DNA from: Chitinophaga pinensis
GTDB taxonomy: Bacteria; Bacteroidota; Bacteroidia; M30B66
Reading direction: 5' to 3'
Assembly (NCBI GenBank): GCA_945883545.1
Contig: CAMCXT010000010.1
Span: forward strand, 1 to 64,000
DNA length: 64,000 nucleotides
How positions within the stretch are numbered: position 1 is the stretch's first letter; the number at the start of each line of letters is the position of its first letter. The notes beneath the pieces are model-generated. The model worked only from the letters and a program-made list of their open reading frames with translations, was not told the origin of the DNA and made no database searches. Below are positions 17,123 through 25,789 of the stretch, in pieces. A program made the position numbers and the translations under genes.

Positions 17123-17746
17123 ATGAGTGTGAAACCCTACATTGTCGGTATTTCCGGCGGAAGTGCATCAGGAAAAACATCGTTTCTCCGAAATTTAGTC
17201 GAACAACTACCTTCAGGGCAGCTTTGTATTGTTTCGCAAGACAATTATTATCGACCGAAGGAATTGCAGTTGAAAGATGAAAATGGTCAGATTAATTTTG
17301 ATCTGCCAACATCAATTGATCGTATTGCGTTTTTTAACGACATGCAGCGTCTTGCGCAAGGCGAAACAATCACTTTAATGGAATACACCTTTAATAACAC
17401 TGGAAGGGCAGCTAACGAGATTGTTGTGAAGCCTGCGCCTGTAATTGTGATGGAAGGTTTATTTGTATTCCACTACGAGGAAATCAGAGAGGCTTTGGAT
17501 TTAAAGGTTTACATCGATGCGCGTGAAGAAGTGAAGTTGGAACGCCGATTAAAACGCGATCGAGATGAAAGAGGATATGATCATGAAACCGTTATCTATC
17601 AATGGAATAATCATGTAATGCCTTCTTATCAAAAATACTTGAGGCCTTATAGAGATGAAGCCGATATTATCGTCACCAATAATCTGAACTACGATAAAGG
17701 ATTACAAGTGCTGTGTAATCATCTCAGGGCAGTTAGACTTGGTTAA
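17123..17746 (+). CDS. udk: Uridine kinase
   Basis: Phosphorylates uridine and cytidine in pyrimidine salvage. The 207-residue protein has the P-loop GISGGSASGKTS (residues 9-20), the QDNYYRP substrate segment, TFNNTGR, VIVMEGLFVFHYEEI and the lid RRLKRDRDERGYD. Length and motif order are normal for the family. It is followed by a bidirectional terminator shared with lysS. The promoter lies directly at the ATG, giving a near-leaderless mRNA. Confidence 0.95.
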   Translation: MSVKPYIVGISGGSASGKTSFLRNLVEQLPSGQLCIVSQDNYYRPKELQLKDENGQINFDLPTSIDRIAFFNDMQRLAQGETITLMEYTFNNTGRAANEIVVKPAPVIVMEGLFVFHYEEIREALDLKVYIDAREEVKLERRLKRDRDERGYDHETVIYQWNNHVMPSYQKYLRPYRDEADIIVTNNLNYDKGLQVLCNHLRAVRLG

Positions 17747-17756
17747 GATTCTTCTA

Positions 17757-17795
17757 TAAAAAAAGCCTTTCCCGTTGCTGAGAAAGGCTTTTTGA
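17757..17795. terminator. Bidirectional intrinsic terminator between udk and lysS
   Basis: AAAAAGCCTTT and AAAGGCTTTTT flank a loop of about 12 bases, with A and T runs on the outer sides, so it can stop transcription from both convergent genes. Confidence 0.85.
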
Positions 17796-17811
17796 TTTAG
17801 AGGAGTATTAA

Positions 17812-19329
17812 TTAATCCTCGGTTTTTTCTGGTCTCATTTGAGGGAAAAACAACACATCTTGAATTGAATTGGAGTTGGTCATTATCATCGAAAGACGGT
17901 CTATACCAATACCTAAACCTGCAGTTGGAGGCATTCCAAATTCGATAGCACGAATAAAATCTTCATCGAGCACCATCGCCTCTTCATCACCACGTTTTCC
18001 TAATTCGAGTTGTTCTTCGAATCGATTTCGTTGATCGATTGGGTCGTTCAATTCAGAGAATGCATTGCAAATTTCTTTTCCATTGCAAATGCCTTCAAAA
18101 CGTTCTACCAAACCTGGTTTGCTGCGGTGTTTTTTCGCAAGCGGCGACATTTCCACAGGGTAGTCGGTGATGAATGTTGGTTGAATCAAGTGTGGTTCGC
18201 AAGTTTCTCCAAAAATCTCATCGATAATTTTCCCACGTCCCATAGAACCGTCGATGTTGATGTTCATTTTCTTAGCTGCAGCAGCCATAGTAGCCTCATC
18301 CATTTCGCTGATATCTACACCAGTAAAGTGATGAATGGCTTCATACATCGTCATTCTCTTCCAAGGTCTCTTAAAGTTGATTAGGTTCTCACCCACTTGA
18401 ACTTCTGTAGTTCCATGAATATCAATAGCAACCTTTTCAACCATTTCTTCAACGAGATCCATCATCCAATTGTAATCCTTGTAGGCAACATAAAGTTCTA
18501 CTTGGGTAAATTCTGGATTGTGGAAACGGCTCATGCCTTCATTTCTGAAATCCTTAGCAAACTCATACACTCCATCAAATCCCCCAACAATGAGTCGCTT
18601 GAGGTACAATTCGTTTGCAATACGCATGTAAAGTGTCATGTCGAGCGTATTGTGGTGCGTTTTAAACGGACGTGCAGCAGCTCCGCCATACAAAGGCTGA
18701 AGAATTGGTGTTTCGACCTCTAAGTAGCCTCTTGTGTTAAGATATTCACGAATTGAATTTGTGAGTTTCGTGCGTTTGATAAATGTATCCTTGATTTGGT
18801 GATTTACAATCAGATCAACATAACGCTGGCGATAACGCAATTCAGGATCTCCGAAAGCATCGAAAATCTCTCCATCTTTTTCTTTCACAACTGGCAATGG
18901 GCGAAGCGATTTGCAAAGAACTTTCAATGAAGTTACGTGCAAAGTACTTTCGCCAGTTTGGGTGGTAAACATATACCCAGAAACACCAATAATATCGCCT
19001 AGATCAAGTAATTTCTTGAATACTGTATTGTAAAGAGTTTTGTCCTCTCCTGGACAAATATCATCACGACGGATGTAAATCTGTAATCTTTCGGTTGAAT
19101 CTTGGATAACAGCAAAAGTTGCATTCCCCATGATTCTGCGGGTCATGATTCGACCAGCGATGGTAACATCCTGAAAATTTTGCTTTTCCTTGTCGAACTT
19201 TTCGTTGATTTCTGCTGCAGTTGCATTCACTGGAAACAGATCTGCAGGATATGGATCAATGCCCAGATTCAGCAATTCTGTAAGACTCTCTCGGCGTTGA
19301 CGTTCAAGTTCAGACAAATTCTCGCTCAT
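17812..19329 (-). CDS. lysS: Lysyl-tRNA synthetase, class II
   Basis: Charges tRNA-Lys. The 505-residue protein has an N-terminal OB-fold anticodon domain (about 55-150: [20 protein letters not shown]) and the class II catalytic core: motif 1 [21 protein letters not shown], motif 2 [20 protein letters not shown] and motif 3 [14 protein letters not shown] near the C-terminus. The frame runs upstream for 32 codons, but the ATG at 19329 starts the conserved [25 protein letters not shown] box at 19350-19357 (minus strand) gives a leader of about 17 bases. The gene is divergent from rpsP. Confidence 0.97.
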   Translation of the reverse strand: MSENLSELERQRRESLTELLNLGIDPYPADLFPVNATAAEINEKFDKEKQNFQDVTIAGRIMTRRIMGNATFAVIQDSTERLQIYIRRDDICPGEDKTLYNTVFKKLLDLGDIIGVSGYMFTTQTGESTLHVTSLKVLCKSLRPLPVVKEKDGEIFDAFGDPELRYRQRYVDLIVNHQIKDTFIKRTKLTNSIREYLNTRGYLEVETPILQPLYGGAAARPFKTHHNTLDMTLYMRIANELYLKRLIVGGFDGVYEFAKDFRNEGMSRFHNPEFTQVELYVAYKDYNWMMDLVEEMVEKVAIDIHGTTEVQVGENLINFKRPWKRMTMYEAIHHFTGVDISEMDEATMAAAAKKMNINIDGSMGRGKIIDEIFGETCEPHLIQPTFITDYPVEMSPLAKKHRSKPGLVERFEGICNGKEICNAFSELNDPIDQRNRFEEQLELGKRGDEEAMVLDEDFIRAIEFGMPPTAGLGIGIDRLSMIMTNSNSIQDVLFFPQMRPEKTED

Positions 19330-19349
19330 GATTTTTATATTTGTGCTGG

Positions 19350-19357
19350 CAAAAATA
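19350..19357 (-). promoter_or_regulatory. lysS -7 box
   Basis: The minus strand reads TATTTTTG, matching TAnnTTTG, 21 bases before the ATG at 19329. It excludes the longer open frame as the translated start. Confidence 0.55.
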
Positions 19358-19409
19358 GCGCATTCATTGAGAGAAATCTCAGAAGAAGCATTTTGAATCA
19401 TAAAAAATG

Positions 19410-19417
19410 TATCTTTG
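19410..19417 (+). promoter_or_regulatory. rpsP -7 box
   Basis: TATCTTTG matches TAnnTTTG, 26 bases before the rpsP ATG. A TTTTG at 19391-19395 is a possible -33 element, though closer than usual. Confidence 0.55.
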
Positions 19418-19443
19418 CCGCCCAATTCAATTTACACAAGCAA

Positions 19444-20208
19444 ATGCCTGCAAAAATCAGATTACAGCGACATGGTAAGAAAGGAAAGGCTTTCTACCAT
19501 ATCGTGATTGCCGATGGTCGTGCACCTCGGGACGGGAAGTTTATTGAGAAAATAGGCACCTACAATCCGAACACGAATCCGGCAACGATCGAACTTCAGT
19601 TCGAAACTGCCCTACAGTGGCTTAAAAACGGAGCTCAACCGACAGAAACTGCTCGCGCGATCCTAAGTTACAAAGGTGTCCTCATGAAACTTCACCTAGA
19701 TAAAGGTGTAATTAAGGGCGCCCTAACGGAGGAACAAGCGGAAGCTAAACTCGTTAAATGGCTCGAAGAGAAGAATAGCAAAATCGAAAACAAGCGTACT
19801 TCGCTAACAACTTCAATGTCTGACCTTCAGAAGAAGCGTAAGGCTGATGAATTAGCTAAGAATGCTGCTCGTGCTGCTGCTATTGCTGCTAAAAATGCTC
19901 CTGAACCAGAGCCAGTTGCTGAAGTAGTTGAGGAAGAAGTTCCTGCTGCACCAGTTGAAGAAACTCCAGTTGTTGAAGCAGAAGCTCCAGCAGAAGAAGT
20001 TGCTGCACCAGTTGAAGAAACTCCAGTTGTTGAAGCGGAAGCTCCTGCAGAAGAAGTTGCTGCTCCAGCAGAAGAAACTCCAGTTGCTGAGGCAGAAGCT
20101 CCTGCAGAAGAAGTTGCTGCTCCAGTAGAAGAAACTCCAGTAGTTGAGGCTGAAGCTCCATCGGAAGAAGCTCCAGCTGCTGAAGACGAAACTAAGGCTG
20201 CAGAATAA
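19444..20208 (+). CDS. rpsP: Ribosomal protein S16 with repeat-containing acidic C-terminal extension
   Basis: Residues 1-80 are a standard bacterial S16 ([60 protein letters not shown]). S16 is usually about 80-90 residues; this one has 254. A Lys-rich linker (about 90-160) leads to an Ala/Glu/Pro/Val tail with a 19-residue unit, [19 protein letters not shown], repeated almost 4 times from residue 169. Extended S16 tails are common in Bacteroidota, but the exact repetition here is notable. The frame also runs upstream, but the ATG precedes the conserved MPAKIRL and a -7 box fits. rimM follows after 13 bases. Confidence 0.96.
   Translation: MPAKIRLQRHGKKGKAFYHIVIADGRAPRDGKFIEKIGTYNPNTNPATIELQFETALQWLKNGAQPTETARAILSYKGVLMKLHLDKGVIKGALTEEQAEAKLVKWLEEKNSKIENKRTSLTTSMSDLQKKRKADELAKNAARAAAIAAKNAPEPEPVAEVVEEEVPAAPVEETPVVEAEAPAEEVAAPVEETPVVEAEAPAEEVAAPAEETPVAEAEAPAEEVAAPVEETPVVEAEAPSEEAPAAEDETKAAE
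19948..20175 (+). repeat. 57 bp tandem repeats inside rpsP (four units, last diverged)
   Basis: Units start at 19948, 20005, 20062 and 20119 and encode the 19-residue unit of the S16 tail. Units 1 and 2 encode identical peptides; unit 3 has two V to A changes and unit 4 ends in PSEEAP. Such arrays can change copy number between strains. Confidence 0.85.
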
Positions 20209-20221
20209 TACTTTAGATACC

Positions 20222-20752
20222 ATGCTGCAAGAACAATGTTTTCAGCTTGGTGTGATTATTAGGAAGGTCGGAACTGACGGTCGTATATCTATACAACTAG
20301 ACACTGACAATCCGAAACATTATCAAAAAACGGAATCAGTATTTGTGGAAATCCACGGAAAACTGGTTCCGTTTTTTATTCAGTCGATTCGTTTAATGAC
20401 CGACGGAACTGCTCAAGTGAAATTTGAGGACATTGAAAGTGAAGAGCACAACAAAATGCTCATTGGTTGCAATGTTTACCTTCCGCTCGATAAACTGCCA
20501 AAACTCACTGGCAACAAGTTTTATTATCACGAGATTATTGGATTTACAGTATTTGATATCAATACAAATCAAATAGCTGGAACAATCGAAGATGTGCTAG
20601 AAAATAGCCCCAATGATCTTTTCCAATTAAAAAATGATGGGCATGAAGTGCTCATCCCAATAGCAGATGCTTGGTTAAAAAACGTAAATCGTGAAACCAA
20701 ATGCATCGAAATGGACTTGCCAGACGGATTGATTGAAGTAAATAAGAAATAG
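20222..20752 (+). CDS. rimM: Ribosome maturation factor RimM
   Basis: A 176-residue 30S assembly factor that binds S19 during maturation. N-terminal beta-barrel part: CFQLGVIIRKVGTDGRISIQ, then VFVEIHGKLVPFFIQSIRL; C-terminal PRC barrel: NKFYYHEIIGFTVFDINTNQ, VLIPIADAWLKNVNRETKCI, LPDGLIEV. The ATG at 20222 is chosen because it begins the conserved region; the longer open frame overlaps rpsP. The classical rpsP-rimM order is kept, but trmD, the usual next gene, is missing and a repeat region follows. Confidence 0.93.
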   Translation: MLQEQCFQLGVIIRKVGTDGRISIQLDTDNPKHYQKTESVFVEIHGKLVPFFIQSIRLMTDGTAQVKFEDIESEEHNKMLIGCNVYLPLDKLPKLTGNKFYYHEIIGFTVFDINTNQIAGTIEDVLENSPNDLFQLKNDGHEVLIPIADAWLKNVNRETKCIEMDLPDGLIEVNKK

Positions 20753-20818
20753 CAGGATGAATTCTTTGTTATTTATTAACTGCTAAATGAATAACTTTTG
20801 ATATCCGAGTAAATATCG

Positions 20819-21015
20819 GCTTGACGAGCATCCAGTAAATACCGAAATTACATCTGGGAAGGGGTTAGCATTGGGAAGTTTCCCCAACGAAAAAATCGGC
20901 AAAATCCCAAATCAAGTTCTGCACAGGCTTTTTCTGAAATCACATATTTTCAGTTTAATCCCTCTACCCTTTCAGCGAGTCGCTAAGAATCCGATGGTTC
21001 TGTTTTACTTTTGGG
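20819..21015 (+). repeat. 197 bp direct repeat, left copy (dispersed hairpin repeat, copy 4)
   Basis: It starts GCTTGACGAGCATCC and ends TTTTACTTTTGGG. By eye it differs from the right copy by one base (T versus C in the CAGTTYAATCC segment). Its part 20841-20924 (ACCGAAATTACATCTGGGAA, GGGG, hairpin TTGGGAAGTTTCCCCAA, A run, CCCAAATCAAGTTC) aligns block by block to the dispersed family near 4.5-5.1 kb. Confidence 0.9.
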
Positions 21016-21082
21016 CTATTGTATAGCGGTTATCCATTATCAATAGTCTTCTTGATAACTTCTAACTCTGGTTTTATTTCCT

Positions 21083-21279
21083 GCTTGACGAGCATCCAGT
21101 AAATACCGAAATTACATCTGGGAAGGGGTTAGCATTGGGAAGTTTCCCCAACGAAAAAATCGGCAAAATCCCAAATCAAGTTCTGCACAGGCTTTTTCTG
21201 AAATCACATATTTTCAGTTCAATCCCTCTACCCTTTCAGCGAGTCGCTAAGAATCCGATGGTTCTGTTTTACTTTTGGG
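21083..21279 (+). repeat. 197 bp direct repeat, right copy (dispersed hairpin repeat, copy 5)
   Basis: The same sequence as 20819-21015, offset by 264 bases. The near identity implies a recent duplication or ongoing homogenisation, in contrast to the diverged units near 4.3-5.2 kb. The family core is 21105-21188. Confidence 0.9.
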
Positions 21280-21410
21280 TTAGGTCAAAAATGACTTATG
21301 ATTTATTCCTACAATATTGAATTCCTGAAAACTTACGATTCAAATTAATTGCAACGATAGCATTCGTTTTCCTGCTTACTTCTATCCTCCTAAGTGGGAT
21401 TGGTTTCTGC

Positions 21411-21418
21411 TATCTTTG
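21411..21418 (+). promoter_or_regulatory. -7 box for the acyl-CoA carboxylase gene
   Basis: TATCTTTG matches TAnnTTTG, 28 bases before the ATG at 21439. A GGATTGG at 21398-21404 is too close to be a normal -33 element. Confidence 0.5.
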
Positions 21419-21438
21419 CCCATCGTTTCCCAAAACAA

Positions 21439-23085
21439 ATGCAAACCAATATGTCTGAGAATATAGAATTCAATCGCAATGAGGATAAAATGAAGTTGTT
21501 GATTTCAGCAATGAATCAAAAACTTGATAAGGTATTTCAAGGCGGTGGAAAGGCCAGAATCGAAAAGGAACATGCCAAAGGCAAATTAACTGCCCGTGAA
21601 AGAATAGCTTATCTATTGGATAAAGACAAACCTCAGTTGGAAATTGGCGCATTCGCTGGAGAAGGTATGTATGTCGATCATGGCGGCTGTCCTTCGGGCG
21701 GTGTTATTGTTGTGATAGGTTATATTAAGAATCGACAAGTAATTGTTGTTGCAAACGACGCAACTGTAAAAGCTGGAGCTTGGTTCCCGATTACAGCTAA
21801 GAAAAACCTTCGGGCTCAAGAGATTTCTATTGAAAACAAACTTCCTATCATTTATCTAGTAGATAGTGCAGGCGTTTATCTTCCAATGCAAGACGAAATT
21901 TTCCCAGATAAAGAGCACTTTGGAAGAATCTTCAGAAACAATGCAATCATGTCATCGCTCGGAATTCTTCAGATTTCAGCTGTTATGGGAAGCTGCGTTG
22001 CTGGTGGCGCATATCTCCCAATTATGAGCGATGAGGCCATGATCGTAAAAGAAACAGGAACGATATTCCTTGCTGGTTCTTATCTCGTTAAGGCAGCAAT
22101 TGGCGAAGATATCGACAATGAAACACTAGGAGGATCTACTACCCATTGCGAAATCAGTGGTGTTACCGATTACAAATGCGAAAACGACAAAGATTGCCTA
22201 GATAGAATCAGGAACATCATGGACAAAGTTGGCGATTTCGACAAAGCCGGTTTTGATCGAGCTTTACCCAGCCAACCTGCAAAAGACCCGAAAGAAATAT
22301 TAGGAATTCTGCCTGATAGCCGAGAAAAACCTTACAACATGATGGATATCATCGAACGTTTGGTGGATGATTCAGCTTTTGAACCTTACAAGGAAAAATA
22401 CGGACAAAGCATTATCTGCGGTTTGGCACGTATCGATGGATGGGCGGTTGGAATTGTTGCTAATCAACGTAAAGTGGTGAAAAGCAAAAAGGGAGAAATG
22501 CAATTTGGCGGTGTTATTTACAGCGATTCTGCTGATAAAGCAGCTCGTTTCATCATGAATTGCAACCAGAAGAAAATCCCGCTTTTATTCCTTCAGGATG
22601 TAACTGGTTTTATGGTTGGATCTAGGTCGGAACAAGGTGGAATTATTAAGGATGGAGCCAAAATGGTGAATGCAATGGCCAATTCGGTTGTTCCTAAATT
22701 TACTGTTGTTGTTGGTAATAGCTACGGTGCTGGAAATTACGCTATGTGCGGAAAGGCCTACGATCCTCGCCTGATGCTTGCATGGCCATCGGCTCAAATT
22801 GCAGTAATGGGTGGAGCACAAGCAGCAAAAGTATTGTTACAAATCGAAGTAAGTACGTTGAAAGCAAAAGGCAAGGAAATTACGCCTGAAGATGAAAAAG
22901 CGATGTACGACAAGATTTTTAACCACTATGAGCAAACAACTTCAATATACTACAGCGCAGCTCGTTTAGTGGTTGATGCGATTATTGATCCACTTGAAAC
23001 CCGAAAAGCAATTTCGATGGGGATTGAAGCCGCTAACCACGCTCCAATCGAAAAACGATACAATGTTGGCGTACTTCAAGTATAG
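21439..23085 (+). CDS. Acyl-CoA carboxylase, carboxyltransferase subunit (methylcrotonyl-type)
   Basis: A 548-residue cytoplasmic carboxyltransferase with two crotonase-fold halves. Acyl-CoA side: KLTARERIAYLLDKDKPQLE, LVDSAGVYLPMQDEIFP, SCVAGGAYLPIMSDEAMIV. Carboxybiotin side: DVTGFMVGSRSEQGGIIKDG, GNSYGAGNYAMCGKAYDPR, AWPSAQIAVMGGAQAAKVLL. The GAGNYAMCG and KDGAKMVNA phrases resemble methylcrotonyl-CoA carboxylase beta rather than PccB, which has GGAYDVM there. So leucine breakdown is the likely role, but geranyl- or broader acyl-CoA specificity is possible. The biotin-carboxylase partner is not in the window. A second ATG at 21451 is an alternative start. Confidence 0.9.
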   Translation: MQTNMSENIEFNRNEDKMKLLISAMNQKLDKVFQGGGKARIEKEHAKGKLTARERIAYLLDKDKPQLEIGAFAGEGMYVDHGGCPSGGVIVVIGYIKNRQVIVVANDATVKAGAWFPITAKKNLRAQEISIENKLPIIYLVDSAGVYLPMQDEIFPDKEHFGRIFRNNAIMSSLGILQISAVMGSCVAGGAYLPIMSDEAMIVKETGTIFLAGSYLVKAAIGEDIDNETLGGSTTHCEISGVTDYKCENDKDCLDRIRNIMDKVGDFDKAGFDRALPSQPAKDPKEILGILPDSREKPYNMMDIIERLVDDSAFEPYKEKYGQSIICGLARIDGWAVGIVANQRKVVKSKKGEMQFGGVIYSDSADKAARFIMNCNQKKIPLLFLQDVTGFMVGSRSEQGGIIKDGAKMVNAMANSVVPKFTVVVGNSYGAGNYAMCGKAYDPRLMLAWPSAQIAVMGGAQAAKVLLQIEVSTLKAKGKEITPEDEKAMYDKIFNHYEQTTSIYYSAARLVVDAIIDPLETRKAISMGIEAANHAPIEKRYNVGVLQV

Positions 23086-23152
23086 TCTTCGGTAACCTTC
23101 AATCAGTTATTTTAAGAATATAATTAACTTCACTTCCAAATAAACGAGAGTT

Positions 23153-23686
23153 ATGATGCTGAAATCATTCAAAATTCTTTGCGTTATATTTCTGGTAATT
23201 TTCAAAACCAGCAATTGTTTGGAAGCACAAATTCTCGATCCTGAGATTTATCCAAACAACGAAACCAAAGTGCGGAAAAATAGCATTTACGGAGAGTTGT
23301 TCGGGTCAGGATTTTTTTTGTCATTGAATTACGAAAGAGAATTGTATCGGGATGAAAAAGTGAAATTCAACTTTAGAATTGGAACAGGTACGGCAATTTT
23401 GGTTAATGCTGTTCCTTTAGCAGGTGTAAATCTACTCTTCGGTAAAAACAGCAATAATTTTGAACTAGGATTCAATGGTATTAGAACGTATGCCATTAGT
23501 ATAATGGGAGGCGACGGAAATTATGTTCTCGCCAATCCTGTTCTCGGGTATCGATATGTAAGCGATAAAGGTTTGATATTCAGAGCTTCATTCACGCCAT
23601 TCTTCCAATTGTACGACCCTGATGATTGGGTAACCGATGAGTTATTTGTGCCTTTCGCTGGAATTAGCCTTGGTTACAGTTTTTAA
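23153..23686 (+). CDS. Small outer-membrane-beta-barrel-like protein, unknown
   Basis: A 177-residue protein with a signal peptide (about 1-25, ending LEAQ) and alternating strands with glycine turns (NSIYGELFGSGFFLSLNYER, FNFRIGTGTAILVNAVPLAG, VLGYRYVSDKGLIFRASFTP), ending in FAGISLGYSF. This is the pattern of small Bacteroidota outer membrane barrels. No specific function. It converges on the 23683-24198 gene with a 4-base overlap of the stops. Confidence 0.75.
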   Translation: MMLKSFKILCVIFLVIFKTSNCLEAQILDPEIYPNNETKVRKNSIYGELFGSGFFLSLNYERELYRDEKVKFNFRIGTGTAILVNAVPLAGVNLLFGKNSNNFELGFNGIRTYAISIMGGDGNYVLANPVLGYRYVSDKGLIFRASFTPFFQLYDPDDWVTDELFVPFAGISLGYSF

Positions 23687-24198
23687 TCGTTCAACACTAA
23701 AATATTCCCTTTCATCCTTTTGCCATCAGGTGTTTCGAGAACATAAAAGTATACGGCCGATAACTCGACTTCACCCTGCCATTCATTTTTGTATTTTTTT
23801 GTTTCGAAAATCAGTCTACCCCATCGGTCGTAAATATACAGCCGACAATTCTGTGGCAATGCACCTATTTCAAATGTATCGTTCACTCCATCTTGGTTAG
23901 GCGTAAATACGTGTGGGATTACAATCGGACAATCTCGATAGATACTAATGATCTTAAATAAAGTGTCGCTTCCATCGGCATTCGAAACGATCATTGTAAC
24001 TGAATAGCTTCCATCGCCAGTGAAGCAAACTTGAGGGTTCGTTTCACTGGAATAGGATGGATTTCCTTCGGGAATTATCCACTGAATTTTATCTGGGAAA
24101 CTGGCATGAAAGGAAAGTGAAACACAGAATTCAGGATAATTCTTACCAGGAATTGACAATCTGCACCGACTGTATGTTGCATCGGTTTTTAAATACAA
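23683..24198 (-). pseudogene. T9SS type B sorting domain protein, probably 5'-truncated
   Basis: The C-terminal about 85 residues are a gliding-motility-associated (CHU_C, type B) sorting domain: PHVFTPNQDGVNDTFEIGAL, CRLYIYDRWGRLIFETKKY, NEWQGEVELSAVYFYVLET. Before it is part of a PKD-like region (GDGSYSVTMIVSNADGSDT). There is no in-frame ATG before the middle and no signal peptide; the open frame begins with an in-frame stop at 24220-24222, 22 bases before the TTG used here. Type B cargo proteins need Sec export first, so this is probably the remnant of a larger surface protein. A TTG-started real gene is possible but less likely. Confidence 0.6.
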
Positions 24199-24230
24199 AA
24201 CTATTTTCTTTGAACTCGGTTATTCAATAG

Positions 24231-25133
24231 ATGTATAAAATTGCCTGGGACCCATTGTATCATCATCCATTGCCGGACAATCACCGATTTCCGATGGAGA
24301 AATATTCACTTTTGCCCGAACAACTCATTTTTGAAGGAACAATTACTCAGGATCAATTTTTCATTCCTGAACCTGTTACCGAAAAGCAGATTTTGCTTTG
24401 TCACGACGAACAATATTGGGGAAGACTAGAGAAACTTGAGCTCAGTGCTGCAGAAATCCGAAGAACTGGCTTTCCACTTTCGAAACAATTGATTCAAAGA
24501 GAAATCATAATTGCTGGTGGAACGGTTCAGGCGGCACGCTTTGCTTTAGAAAATGGTGTCGCAATGAATATCGCCGGTGGCACTCATCATGCATTCACCA
24601 ACCGAGGCGAAGGGTTTTGTTTGCTCAATGATGTGGCTATTGCAGCATCGGTGTTGCTGGTTGAAAAGCTGATTGATTCAGCAATGGTGATCGATTTAGA
24701 TGTGCACCAAGGAAACGGCACTGCAGAAATCTTTCAATCGAATCCGAATGTTTTTACCTTCTCGATGCACGGAAAGAAAAATTATCCGCTGCATAAAGAA
24801 TGTTCCGATTTAGATGTGGAATTGGAGGATGGTATTTCGGATGATGAATACTTGAATCTACTCAACAAGCATCTCAATTACCTAAAAGAAAATGTTAAGT
24901 CCGATTTTATCTTTTATCAAGCGGGCGTGGATGTTCTGGCTACCGATAAGCTGGGTCGCTTAGGCTTAACCATTCAAGGATGTAGAGAAAGGGATCGTTT
25001 AGTATTTGACATGGCTTTTCAACTCAATTTGCCAATTGTAGTTACCATGGGAGGCGGTTATTCAGAAAGAATTGCCGATATCATTGAAGCACATGCAAAT
25101 ACATTTCGATTGGCGAAATCATATTGGGATTGA
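24231..25133 (+). CDS. Histone-deacetylase-superfamily hydrolase (AcuC-like)
   Basis: A 300-residue zinc amidohydrolase of the arginase/deacetylase fold. Visible site residues: GGTHHA (His pair), DLDVHQGNGT (zinc Asp and His), FYQAGVDVLATDKLG (second zinc Asp), and MGGGYS near the C-terminus. All catalytic and zinc ligand positions are present, so it should be active. Bacterial relatives remove acetyl groups from small amines or from acetyl-CoA synthetase; the substrate here is unknown. It stands alone, 3' ends facing the CpeT-like gene with 2 bases between stops. The start ATG precedes MYKIAWDPLY, typical for the family. Confidence 0.92.
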   Translation: MYKIAWDPLYHHPLPDNHRFPMEKYSLLPEQLIFEGTITQDQFFIPEPVTEKQILLCHDEQYWGRLEKLELSAAEIRRTGFPLSKQLIQREIIIAGGTVQAARFALENGVAMNIAGGTHHAFTNRGEGFCLLNDVAIAASVLLVEKLIDSAMVIDLDVHQGNGTAEIFQSNPNVFTFSMHGKKNYPLHKECSDLDVELEDGISDDEYLNLLNKHLNYLKENVKSDFIFYQAGVDVLATDKLGRLGLTIQGCRERDRLVFDMAFQLNLPIVVTMGGGYSERIADIIEAHANTFRLAKSYWD

Positions 25134-25135
25134 GC

Positions 25136-25750
25136 TTATTTTTTGCGCTTTTTGATGAAACGATATCCGCCTTTTTGTGCGCCCCAAACTTGACTTCCAT
25201 TTTTGTCGAAGCCACGGTCCCAACTCACCATCATTTTCGGAGTGATGAACACTTCAGAACTTGCATATGAAGCGTTTTTCAAGTCAGAAGGACATTTACT
25301 TCCTTCGGTGCCACCGTTGAACTTTTTCTTTGCAGACTTCTTCAGAATCACCGAACAGCCATCTTTCAATGTCAAGGAATCAGGACTTAATTTCTCTACC
25401 AATTCAGGTTTTCCAGCAAATCTCAATGGCGATTTAAGGATAAAAACGGCACTTTCAAAGGTTCCTGTTCCAGTTTCTGTGAGCTTATAAACGCGCTGGC
25501 GATAAGGCTTATCCTGCATTTTAGCAACAGCCTGTTCAACATACATCCAAATGCCATCGGTTCTGTTTTGCCAAATTGGAACGATGTGCAACCGGATATC
25601 AAAGTATGTTGAATCATTCTTACTTTGCAGTTCGCTGCTGAAAGATCCTTGCATCATAGTCGCCAATTTTTTAAGGTCTGGCGAAAATTGTGCGTGGCTA
25701 AAGTTGATTAGAAAACAAAAAAGAACGAGAAGTTTTGGGCTTTTTTCCAT
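25136..25750 (-). CDS. CpeT/CpcT-family (DUF1001) exported protein
   Basis: A 204-residue protein with signal peptide (about 1-20, ending NFSHAQ). The DUF1001 domain spans the rest: LATMMQGSFSSELQSKNDST, IVPIWQNRTDGIWMYVEQA, QRVYKL, DGCSVILKKSAKKKFNGGTE, SKCPSDLKNASYASSEVFIT, and QVWGAQKGGYRFI. In cyanobacteria CpeT attaches bilins; Bacteroidota homologues have no known bilin and an unknown task, so no function is assigned. Its -7 box (25755-25762) lies at the start codon and implies a leaderless mRNA. Confidence 0.88.
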   Translation of the reverse strand: MEKSPKLLVLFCFLINFSHAQFSPDLKKLATMMQGSFSSELQSKNDSTYFDIRLHIVPIWQNRTDGIWMYVEQAVAKMQDKPYRQRVYKLTETGTGTFESAVFILKSPLRFAGKPELVEKLSPDSLTLKDGCSVILKKSAKKKFNGGTEGSKCPSDLKNASYASSEVFITPKMMVSWDRGFDKNGSQVWGAQKGGYRFIKKRKK

Positions 25751-25754
25751 ATTT

Positions 25755-25762
25755 CAAAACTA
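25755..25762 (-). promoter_or_regulatory. -7 box for the CpeT-like gene
   Basis: The minus strand reads TAGTTTTG, matching TAnnTTTG. It ends 5 bases before the ATG at 25750, leaving room for a leader of at most about 1-2 bases. Confidence 0.5.
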
Positions 25763-25789
25763 CACAATTGAACTGCTTATTTTTAATAG

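Larger units (their letters stand above)
20753..21438. other. Intergenic region of 686 bp, mostly repeat
   Basis: I see no gene here. It holds two nearly identical 197 bp direct repeats (20819-21015 and 21083-21279), a 67 bp unique spacer, and at its right end the promoter of the carboxylase gene. Open frames such as that of 21135-21320 lie inside the repeat and are not credible genes. Confidence 0.85.

Noticed and set aside
19102-19443. Upstream extension of the rpsP frame
   Set aside because: It is antisense to lysS and its promoter; S16 begins at MPAKIRL with a -7 box 26 bases before.
19948-20175. Regular repeats that might be a CRISPR array
   Set aside because: The 57 bp units have no unique spacers and keep the S16 reading frame, so this is a protein repeat.
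20841-20880. Possible G-quadruplex in the repeat core
   Set aside because: Only three runs of three or more Gs are conserved across copies; the hairpin explains the pattern better.
21135-21320. Open frame of 61 codons within the 197 bp repeat
   Set aside because: It lies inside a direct repeat with structural conservation and has no protein-like signal or start context.
24231-25133. HDAC-like gene as part of an acetoin operon
   Set aside because: No acetoin dehydrogenase or acetyl-CoA synthetase gene is near, so only the fold is assigned.
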